A stretch of DNA of 64,000 bases from Hahella sp050299855 (GTDB taxonomy: Bacteria; Pseudomonadota; Gammaproteobacteria; Pseudomonadales; Oleiphilaceae), in contig JBNKWQ010000027.1 in assembly GCA_050299855.1 (NCBI GenBank), positions 1 through 64,000 of the forward strand, read 5' to 3'. The position numbers were made by a program, and so were the translations under genes. Below the pieces are notes generated by a model. That model did not search any database. It was not told where the DNA came from and saw only the letters and a program-made list of their open reading frames with translations. The first letter of the stretch is position 1. Every line of letters begins with the position of its first letter. Shown piece after piece: positions 15,492 to 22,382 of the stretch.

Positions 15492-16299
15492 CGGATTTAA
15501 TTTATTGAGTTGCAGGATATTCAAGCCCGGTGTCGAATCTGAAGAAATCAGTGCCTTGTACGGGGCAGAGCTGCAGCACTATGGATACAAAGAAGCCGCT
15601 AAAGCTTTAGGACGAAAGGGAATGCGGTTCAAAGATGAAGCTACGCTGCTGGCACTTGTTACCGCTCAGAAAGTGTTGGAAGCGGCTCCGGAGTTGTCGG
15701 TTCAGGAGAAAGATCGAACTGCCATTATTGTCACTTCCAATCTTGGTAATGTGGATACGGTGGTGAATAATGCCAAGGTTATCGCATCCAGTCATGTTAA
15801 TGACACCAGTGCTATGGACCTGCCCAACGCCTCTTCCAATTCGGTTTCTGCGTCAATTTCCATCGTCAATCAGTTAAGAGGTCCAAACCTGATGTTGTGC
15901 AATGGCCCAAGCTCAGGAGAGGACGCCCTGCAACTGGCGACTGATCTGATCCAGGCTCGTAGAGCAGACCGTGTGTTGGTCATTGGGGTGGAAGTCGTCA
16001 ACGAGGTAGTGGAGCAATATATTGCCCCAGCTACCTCCAGGTTCCATGGAGCCGGCGGCTATCTAATTGAACGGGGAGATGTTCCTCGGCAACAGAAACC
16101 CGTTGCCAGCATCATTCCGGCAGACACTGACACCCCGGAACTGATCGTATCGGATGACGAAATCAATCTGGTTTGTGGTGACGCAAGCGGTGCTACCGGA
16201 GTTTTGAAAGTCAAACTCGCCAGTGAATATGCGCAGAAGAGAGAGCCGCGTTGTATTCAGGTAGCCGAACAATCCTGGATGGTATCTGCCGATGCTTGA
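15484..16299 (+). CDS. Ketosynthase-like subunit without active cysteine, third pair
   Basis: 271 residues from the ATG at 15484, which overlaps the KS stop by 8 bp; an in-frame ATG at 15469 is further inside the KS and less likely. KS-like features are ALGRKGMRFKDEATLLALVT, IIVTSNLGNVDTVV and LMLCNGPSSGEDALQL. The cysteine position of the last block is proline 142 and both histidine motifs are absent. Shorter than the second-pair CLF. It is probably a structural partner of the preceding KS. Function in chain-length control is inferred from pairing only. Confidence 0.7.
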   Translation: MDNGFNLLSCRIFKPGVESEEISALYGAELQHYGYKEAAKALGRKGMRFKDEATLLALVTAQKVLEAAPELSVQEKDRTAIIVTSNLGNVDTVVNNAKVIASSHVNDTSAMDLPNASSNSVSASISIVNQLRGPNLMLCNGPSSGEDALQLATDLIQARRADRVLVIGVEVVNEVVEQYIAPATSRFHGAGGYLIERGDVPRQQKPVASIIPADTDTPELIVSDDEINLVCGDASGATGVLKVKLASEYAQKREPRCIQVAEQSWMVSADA

Positions 16300-18079
16300 T
16301 AACCGGCAGGCTGTAGCGTTAGGAAATGGCGTTAAAGTCCGTCAGATCTTTGAAGATCTGGCGGATGAATCGAGCCCTTACCATTTGGTGTTGATTCATG
16401 GCATTGCTGACTCTGCAGATGTTTGGCGGATGGCGGTAGAACTGCTACCCCAGAGGTTCCAATCCTATCAGGAGTTGGATCTTCCCTGGAACCTGGCCGT
16501 AGGGGATGTTCTTACCTACGATCCCCGGCCGGAGGAGGTCTTGAGCGATGTGTGGCAAAAACTGCCACCAGGCCCAAAAGTAGTGTTCGCTCATTCCTTT
16601 GGCGCGAATAGTCTGCTGGCGATGGGACAGCAGGAATTAATCGATGATATCAGTTGTCTGGTGTTGCTATCAGTCTATTCCCGCTCAAGTTACGACGTTT
16701 TTGACTGGGCTCTGTTCAAAAATATGGTTCGTGACTTCGATGCCTTTTTAATGATGAGCATTGAAGCAAGATCAGGAGGGGGAAACCTTAAATCCCGCTC
16801 AAAGGAAATCATCTTAACCAAAGCTAAACAGCTTTACAGTCCATCGAGCTGGATTCAGTTCTATAAGCTCTATTCACAGACTCCCGGTCTGGACCTGAGT
16901 GGATTCAACATGCCGGTGTTGCTGGCGGGTGGGGCCAAGGACTTTTCAATCAAGCACGAAGATATTCACCAACTATCAACTAGGTTTGAAAACTGTCAAT
17001 TCCATTTCATAGAACATTGTGGGCACTTCGCTATGGTGGAAGATCCGCAATATACAGCCCAGCTGATAGCTAACTTTCTAAAAAGGGAACTTGAAATGTC
17101 AAATGTAACACAACCAACCCAATCAACCATTTATCCTCGCCTTGAAGGCAATAATATCTGTACCTGGATTGGCTTTAAGCATGTGATGTATGTTGCCGAG
17201 GAGGCAATTGTGGATCACTTCCGTCAGAACGAATACGTTCCACGTGCACTATACGAAGAGAACGGGCTCTGTCTGGAAATTGTTGATTCTGATGCACGTA
17301 TTCTTCATGCACTGCATATGGATGACACTGTGACCGCAGAGGTTCGAATTGATGACGAAGCCGACCAAAAAGAGTCGCTGCGTCTGATAGTCAATTTGAA
17401 TGTTGAGCGTGAAGGACAACTTTTAAAAGCTGTGGTATGTCGTGCCGCTGTTCAGTTCAAACTGGACGATAGCCCGGTCACTAATGATGTAGCACCTATC
17501 AAGATTCCGGCACTGGAACCTTGGACCCGTGAGCGTATCGAGCGTACTGGTCCTCTTAAAGGTGAGCGTGCCGATATTCTTCAAAGCCGTGGCGAGTTGA
17601 ATGGACAGGATAGTGTCCTCGCGGCTTTGAAAGCTGATAACGAAAAATCTCTGGTCTGGAAGTGGCACATTCCGTATTTCTACTGCCACTACAATGAGCG
17701 CATGAAGCATTCCGGATATATTCGTTTGATGGAAGAAGTTGAAGACCTATTCTTGGCCGACAACGGTATTTCCATCCGTACCATGCTGCACGAGAAAAAG
17801 TGGATTCCAGTCGTTCCTTCGGCGCAGGTGGAAATCCTTGAAGAGGCATACATGGAAGAAACCCTGTATACCACTTACACCCTCGTTGATACCTATCGTG
17901 ACTTTACCTACACCCACAGAATGGATTGCTACGTAGAGCGTAACGGCAAACTGATACACACGGCTACTGGCCACATTACTCACGGTTATGCGCGTATCAA
18001 TGACCGCAAGGATTGGAGTCTGGTCGCATTTGACGATGAGACCAAAGAATCAATCCACAAGAATCTGTCTGGAAAGTAG
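16292..18079 (+). CDS. Alpha/beta hydrolase fused to double-hotdog acyl-ACP thioesterase-like protein
   Basis: 595 residues in two parts. Residues 1-268 are an alpha/beta hydrolase: oxyanion region LIHGIADSADVW, nucleophile elbow FAHSFGANS (S102), acid near GGAKDFSI, and catalytic histidine in EHCGHFAMVEDP. From about 285 a hotdog pair follows: FKHVMYVAEEAIVDHFRQN, and later FYCHYNERMKHSGYIRLMEE with GISIRTMLHEKKWIPVVPSA, typical of 4HBT/acyl-ACP thioesterases. At the junction an in-frame ATG at 17096 has AAGGG 8 bp before it, so the second half may also be made alone. The protein likely releases the finished chain; two hydrolytic folds in one chain is unusual. Confidence 0.75.
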   Translation: MLDNRQAVALGNGVKVRQIFEDLADESSPYHLVLIHGIADSADVWRMAVELLPQRFQSYQELDLPWNLAVGDVLTYDPRPEEVLSDVWQKLPPGPKVVFAHSFGANSLLAMGQQELIDDISCLVLLSVYSRSSYDVFDWALFKNMVRDFDAFLMMSIEARSGGGNLKSRSKEIILTKAKQLYSPSSWIQFYKLYSQTPGLDLSGFNMPVLLAGGAKDFSIKHEDIHQLSTRFENCQFHFIEHCGHFAMVEDPQYTAQLIANFLKRELEMSNVTQPTQSTIYPRLEGNNICTWIGFKHVMYVAEEAIVDHFRQNEYVPRALYEENGLCLEIVDSDARILHALHMDDTVTAEVRIDDEADQKESLRLIVNLNVEREGQLLKAVVCRAAVQFKLDDSPVTNDVAPIKIPALEPWTRERIERTGPLKGERADILQSRGELNGQDSVLAALKADNEKSLVWKWHIPYFYCHYNERMKHSGYIRLMEEVEDLFLADNGISIRTMLHEKKWIPVVPSAQVEILEEAYMEETLYTTYTLVDTYRDFTYTHRMDCYVERNGKLIHTATGHITHGYARINDRKDWSLVAFDDETKESIHKNLSGK

Positions 18080-18081
18080 GT

Positions 18082-18765
18082 ATGAAACCAACGTACTTCT
18101 TTTCATTCAGAAGCCCCTATTCGTGGTTGGCTTCGCTCTCATTGAAAAGGCGTATTGATGAGAGGGACGAGTTCGAACTCGTCCCTTTCTGGGAGCCGGA
18201 TCAACGCAGTGCTAAGCTTTTGCAGGAGCGGAAGGGTGAATTTCCCTATCGCACAATGAGTGATGCAAAACACCGTTATATCCTCAAGGATATTGGGCGG
18301 TTAACGAAATCTTTCGATCTGAAAATTACCTGGCCGGTGGATCCCTCTCCATGGTGGGAGCTCTCACACCTCGGGTATCTGAAAGCGGTTCAGTTCGGCT
18401 TTGGAAAACTGTTCTTTTGGGCAATGTATGACGCGCGTTGGTTGCAGGGAAAGAATATTTCTGAGCCTGATGCGATTGCCTCAGTCTGCAAGAGTATTGG
18501 CATGAATGAAGAGCAGACCCAGGCTGTTTTATCTGCCCCGGATGATGAAGAAATTCGTCAACAGGGAGCTGATATCCTTTACCGGATCTACCGGGAAGAC
18601 GTATTTGGGGTGCCTATGTTTACCTATAAGCGGAAGCAATATTGGGGCATAGACCGACTGAGAGATTTCCTGGCTGATCTGGAGCTTAATCCCCTGAACC
18701 AGGAAGAGTTGCCACTGGCGCCCCGATTTGCATTGGATCTAGACCATGCCGGAGGGTGTGGGTAA
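18082..18765 (+). CDS. DsbA-fold isomerase (2-hydroxychromene-2-carboxylate isomerase-like)
   Basis: 227 residues with a thioredoxin/DsbA fold of the HCCA isomerase/GST-kappa group. The N-terminus YFFSFRSPYSWLASLSL has the S-P-Y-S-x-x-A motif with serine in place of the CXXC. Cis-proline is in FGVPMFTYKRKQYWG, and an alpha-helical insert (WWELSHLGYLKAVQFGFGKL) lies between. These enzymes use glutathione to isomerise double bonds, so a cis/trans isomerisation of the growing or finished polyene is plausible. It starts 2 bp after the thioesterase stop with GGAAAGTAGG as ribosome site. The C-terminal GGCG is non-conserved. Confidence 0.75.
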   Translation: MKPTYFFSFRSPYSWLASLSLKRRIDERDEFELVPFWEPDQRSAKLLQERKGEFPYRTMSDAKHRYILKDIGRLTKSFDLKITWPVDPSPWWELSHLGYLKAVQFGFGKLFFWAMYDARWLQGKNISEPDAIASVCKSIGMNEEQTQAVLSAPDDEEIRQQGADILYRIYREDVFGVPMFTYKRKQYWGIDRLRDFLADLELNPLNQEELPLAPRFALDLDHAGGCG

Positions 18766-18777
18766 CAAGGAGGCAAT

Positions 18778-19134
18778 ATGTTCAGTCAAGAACCAGTGTT
18801 GGCCGCTGAACAGGCGAGCGCGGTTTATCACGTAAGCGGTAGCGCTCCCTTTGCGTTGGGGCATTATCCGGGCGATCCCGTATTTCCAGGAGTCATGTCA
18901 CTCAAGTGTATGCGCATATTAAGTGAAGCGCTTTTTTCGCACATACATCCCGATGTTGAGCTTGGCAATATCAAGCTAAAACGCGTGAGCTTTGTGGATA
19001 TTGTCAGACCGGGAGATGTACTGACCGTAACTGCAGAAGTGAAAAAAGCGAAAGACGGCGAGCTGCATTTGCAATCACTCATAGAGGTGGATGGCGCGGC
19101 TAAGTCTAAATCAGTATTTGTGTTCAGCTATTGA
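18778..19134 (+). CDS. FabZ-like hotdog dehydratase subunit (His-bearing, Glu-less)
   Basis: 118 residues, single hotdog domain. It contains FALGHYPGDPVFPGVMSLKC, the FabZ active-site block with its histidine, but the glutamate normally found in the following helix (x-E-A-x-A-Q) is replaced by lysine (S-L-K-C-M). The FabZ active site combines histidine of one subunit with glutamate of the other, so this protein alone should be incomplete. The product of 19913, a hotdog with the opposite pattern, could complete it. Strong ribosome site (AAGGAGG). Confidence 0.78.
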   Translation: MFSQEPVLAAEQASAVYHVSGSAPFALGHYPGDPVFPGVMSLKCMRILSEALFSHIHPDVELGNIKLKRVSFVDIVRPGDVLTVTAEVKKAKDGELHLQSLIEVDGAAKSKSVFVFSY

Positions 19135-19150
19135 GTCAGGAGGATTAGCA

Positions 19151-19900
19151 ATGATGATGCAAGGACAGTATGCATTGGTCACAGGCGGCAGTCGTGGTAT
19201 CGGACGGGCTATTGTTGAGGAGTTTGCCCGCCAGGGTGCAAATGTCCTGTTTACTTACCGTAGCCAGGAAGGTGCCGCACAAGACCTGAAATCCACACTT
19301 GAGAGCCAGTTTCCTGATCAGACTTTTATGGCAATTCAATGTGATGCGAGCAGCGAGCAGGATATCGAAAAACTGTGTGAAACCCACCTTGAAGGGGTTC
19401 CCAGTCTGGATATCCTGGTGAATAACGCGGGTATTACACGGGATGGCCTGATGGTGACCATGGGTTCAGACCAATGGCGGGATGTTATTGATACCAATCT
19501 CACCGGTGTTTTCCTGTTAACCAGAAAAGTTGCCTACAAGATGTTGCTGCAGCGTAAAGGCAGCATTGTCACTATCAGCTCCGTTGCCGGAGTGTATGGG
19601 AATGCCGGGCAAACCAATTATTCGGCAGCAAAAGCCGGTTTGATTGGTATGTCCAAATCTCTGTCCAAAGAGATGGCGGCAAGGAATATCCGCGTGAATG
19701 TTGTTGCTCCGGGCTTTATCGAAACTGACATGACCGCCTATTTGTCAGACAAAGACAAGAAGGACCTGCTAACAAAAGTAGGAATGAAGAAGATGGGGCA
19801 GGTCGAGGACGTCGCTCAGGCTGTCAGTTTCCTAGCATCTGATAAAGCAAAATACATTACCGGTCAAACTCTTGTTGTGGATGGCGGGTTGGTTATCTAA
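19151..19900 (+). CDS. 3-oxoacyl-ACP reductase (FabG-like)
   Basis: 249 residues, classical short-chain dehydrogenase. NADPH site VTGGSRGIGRAIVEEFARQG (about 10-29), NNAGITRDGLM (about 92), catalytic YSAAKAG (Tyr about 156, Lys 160) and PGFIETDMT, all as in FabG. The ATG at 19151, following TCAGGAGGATTAGCA, is chosen; an upstream in-frame ATG at 19091 lies inside the preceding hotdog gene. It supplies the keto reduction of each cycle, sitting between the two dehydratase subunits. Confidence 0.93.
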   Translation: MMMQGQYALVTGGSRGIGRAIVEEFARQGANVLFTYRSQEGAAQDLKSTLESQFPDQTFMAIQCDASSEQDIEKLCETHLEGVPSLDILVNNAGITRDGLMVTMGSDQWRDVIDTNLTGVFLLTRKVAYKMLLQRKGSIVTISSVAGVYGNAGQTNYSAAKAGLIGMSKSLSKEMAARNIRVNVVAPGFIETDMTAYLSDKDKKDLLTKVGMKKMGQVEDVAQAVSFLASDKAKYITGQTLVVDGGLVI

Positions 19901-19912
19901 AGGAGAAAGGAT

Positions 19913-20356
19913 GTGAGTGACAGCGTTATTACTGGAGTGCAACTGGAACGTTTTTTACCGCAAAGGTTTCCGTTTCTTCTACTTGATCAAATTACCGCTT
20001 ATCAGAGAAATGAGTGGGCTCAGGGTTCTAAAGTGATCGGTAAATATGAGCCCATGTTGCTTGATGCAGGGGAAACTACCTGGCCCTTCGAGTTTGTTAT
20101 CGAATCATTGGGACAGTTGACCATCGCGCTCATCAACATTAGCGGTGATTTTGCCAAAGCGCCAAAGATACTTTTGGGAAGTGTCTCCGGTGTTACCTAT
20201 CACGCACCCATAGAGCTTGGTTGTAAATTGGAAATGAAGGTTCAGCTGGAAGTCTTGAATGACGATTCTTTTGTCACTTCCGGATATGCCGTAACGGCAG
20301 GTGAACGCAAGGTCACTATGGATTCTCTGGTTGCCAAAATAATTATGGAAGAATGA
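19913..20356 (+). CDS. FabZ-like hotdog dehydratase subunit (Glu-bearing, His-less)
   Basis: 147 residues with the FabZ N-terminal signature LERFLPQRFPFLLLDQI. The block that should read GHFPGxPxxPG is YEPMLLDAGETTWPFEFVIE, with no histidine, but the next helix keeps the glutamate and glutamine (VIESLGQL). It therefore has the half of the active site missing from the protein at 18778. Start is a GTG preceded by AAAGGAGAAAGGAT, 12 bp after the reductase stop. Likely the second subunit of a heterodimeric dehydratase, as described for highly reducing type II polyketide systems (inference). Confidence 0.75.
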   Translation: MSDSVITGVQLERFLPQRFPFLLLDQITAYQRNEWAQGSKVIGKYEPMLLDAGETTWPFEFVIESLGQLTIALINISGDFAKAPKILLGSVSGVTYHAPIELGCKLEMKVQLEVLNDDSFVTSGYAVTAGERKVTMDSLVAKIIMEE

Positions 20357-20359
20357 GCT

Positions 20360-21397
20360 ATGAAAATTGCATCAGTTAAATTTGTTCACCCTAAGAAAAA
20401 GATGACCAATCAGGATGTTGTTGATCTTGTTCGTGAGCATAGCCAGCATGTATTTGAAGGTGATATCGATACAGCGCTTAATTCAGTTGGCTATATGTTG
20501 GACAGCATTGGTATTAAGGAGCGTTACTGGTTCACTGATGAAACTCCGCTTCAACTGATGGTGGAAGCGGCCGAAGCGGCGTTTGTTGAGGCAAATATCG
20601 ATCGTCAGGATATCGATGTCCTGATTTTCTGCGGTATTGCGCGTGGCTTTCTGGAGCCGGCAGACTCCTACTTCATCGCCCAGGCATTAGGTATGGACAA
20701 AGTCGATTGCTTTGATGTGATGGATGCCTGTATGGCCTGGTCAAGGACTACCGATATTGTAGAGAGCTTCTTCAAGTCAGGCCGCTATAAGACGGCTTTG
20801 GTCGTAAATGCAGAAAGCTACTTTAATAACGGTGGAGTTTCTTATCCCAGTAACTTCACGCTGAAGAACTTCCGCAGTCTGGAATATAGTTTTGGAGCTT
20901 ATTGTGGGGGAGATGGGGCAGCAGCAACGATCTTGACTGCGGATGGAGATGATTGGGAAAGACACTATTTCAGCAAAAAAGAAGGGGCTGATCTGTGCAC
21001 TATTCCACTAGCCGGTTATGAAGGCCGTTGCAAGGATGCCTCTCTGATTGCTCTTAACGGGCTGGGGGCTTTTACCTCATTCAGTTCGAGGGTATTCGCA
21101 AGCTTCCAATCCATGATTGATATCCTGGAGAAGATATCCCCTCACTTCAACGATGTAAAGGCCATTTATGCACACACAGGTGGGGACGTTAATGCCTACG
21201 AACAGTGGGCCAAGGCCGCCGGTGCCGGTGGAAAAGTGAAGTATCTGTTTCCGCTGTATGGCAACTTGGGCACTGTTTCGATGCCGGCGAGCCTTGCTAC
21301 GGACATCGATAGCGGAGAGCTCAAGCGGGGCGATAAGGTTGGATGCTGGCTGGGCAGTTCAGGGATGTCGTTTACCTCTTACGTTTTAACTTATTAA
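20360..21397 (+). CDS. KAS III-like ketoacyl synthase
   Basis: 345 residues of the thiolase fold, FabH/HMG-CoA synthase side. Cys-His-Asn triad: DVMDACMAWSRT (C124), IYAHTGGDVNAYE (H271) and PLYGNLGTVSMPASLAT (N301). N-terminal N-Q-D-V-V-D-L-V and the D-x-L-I-F-C-G-I-A-R segment match FabH-like proteins. It may load the starter unit, or catalyse a final head-to-head or ester-forming step. The window has no other priming enzyme for this cluster. It begins 4 bp after the hotdog stop. Confidence 0.88.
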   Translation: MKIASVKFVHPKKKMTNQDVVDLVREHSQHVFEGDIDTALNSVGYMLDSIGIKERYWFTDETPLQLMVEAAEAAFVEANIDRQDIDVLIFCGIARGFLEPADSYFIAQALGMDKVDCFDVMDACMAWSRTTDIVESFFKSGRYKTALVVNAESYFNNGGVSYPSNFTLKNFRSLEYSFGAYCGGDGAAATILTADGDDWERHYFSKKEGADLCTIPLAGYEGRCKDASLIALNGLGAFTSFSSRVFASFQSMIDILEKISPHFNDVKAIYAHTGGDVNAYEQWAKAAGAGGKVKYLFPLYGNLGTVSMPASLATDIDSGELKRGDKVGCWLGSSGMSFTSYVLTY

Positions 21398-21410
21398 GAC
21401 TGGAGAGGTT

Positions 21411-21734
21411 ATGAGTGACTATCTAATTGTGGAAACTCAAAGCCTGTTTAATGGAGCAAGAGTTTTAAGTGGTCTTCAACTGGCTTTGGAAATGGCAGAC
21501 CTTAACCAGAAGGTTAATCTATGGTTGATGCAGGATGCAGTGCAGCTTCTACAACTCATCCAGCAGAATGAACTCAAGCGCTGCCTTGAACACCGTAACA
21601 TTCGATGTTTTGTTGATGATTTCAGCCTGCAGCATCGTGGAGTGATAGAACTCCCGGCTGGTGTGGAGGCTGCCGGTATGGAGTTATTTGCCAGGCAGTT
21701 ACTAAATAAGTCAACGAAGCCGGTTTGGCACTAA
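21411..21734 (+). CDS. DsrE-like small protein 1
   Basis: 107 residues with the Rossmann-like DsrE/TusD pattern: N-terminal strand YLIVETQSLFNGARVLSGLQ, then LALEMADLNQKVNLWLMQDA, and a C-terminal ELPAGVEAAGMELFARQLLN and KPVWH. DsrE-family proteins carry persulfide sulfur on a cysteine; the cysteines here (KRCLEH, IRCFVD) are not in the canonical place, so transfer activity is uncertain. Good ribosome site (TGGAGAGG). First of three such proteins around the kinase/aminotransferase fusion. Confidence 0.6.
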   Translation: MSDYLIVETQSLFNGARVLSGLQLALEMADLNQKVNLWLMQDAVQLLQLIQQNELKRCLEHRNIRCFVDDFSLQHRGVIELPAGVEAAGMELFARQLLNKSTKPVWH

Positions 21735-21910
21735 AGACTTTCCGGTCCGCAAGGATTCCGAAGTATTGGCATGGCCATCTATAGCCAAGTCTTGCCTGGT
21801 ATCCCCATGTGGCATCTGGTGGTATCTCGTGACGAGTTTGCACAGTTGCACGTAAAGACTTTGTAAGCAGGAAAGTCAGGGCTAGGCAGTTAATGAAAGG
21901 ATTTCTACAA

Positions 21911-22369
21911 ATGTGTGAAATAACAAAAGCTCAAGGTGTAATAGGCCAACATACGGAAAAAGGTGACGAGGAGTCTGATTCACTGTTTCTGGGGCTTATG
22001 GGGAGCCCTTTTGATGGTGATTGGACTACCTCTTTCTTCCGTTTGGCTGAGTCTGTCCTAAAGCAGGGGAAACAACTCTCTGTTTGGACTTGCGGTAACA
22101 GTACCTCCATCACGCAGTATTCAGCTGTACGTCCAAGAGATCCAATTCAATCCATAAAAGAGGCTAATACACCGGTCTATACGCTCGCCGAGATGGTGCA
22201 ATCGCTATTCAAAACTTTCCCAGGTCAGTTGCGTTGGTATGTCTGCCAGTACTGCATGGAAGAACGGGGGGCGACGCAGCAAATAGATGATGTCGAGGTG
22301 TTATTACCTTTCTCCTTTAATTTTTACTTAAACCAGTCAGACCAAGCCTTGGTGCTTGGCGTTAAGTAG
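21911..22369 (+). CDS. DsrE-like protein 2 with CxxC motif
   Basis: 152 residues from the ATG at 21911, which has AAAGGA 10 bp upstream; the in-frame ATG at 21893 lacks a site. LFLGLMGSPFDGDWTTSFFR and QGKQLSVWTCGNSTSITQYS form the first half of the DsrE fold. WYVCQYCMEERGA, a C-x-x-C followed by R-G, sits where DsrE/F proteins place the sulfur-accepting cysteine. It is the best candidate for sulfur relay among the three. A 176-bp gap precedes it. Confidence 0.6.
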   Translation: MCEITKAQGVIGQHTEKGDEESDSLFLGLMGSPFDGDWTTSFFRLAESVLKQGKQLSVWTCGNSTSITQYSAVRPRDPIQSIKEANTPVYTLAEMVQSLFKTFPGQLRWYVCQYCMEERGATQQIDDVEVLLPFSFNFYLNQSDQALVLGVK

Positions 22370-22382
22370 GTGGGGCACTGAA

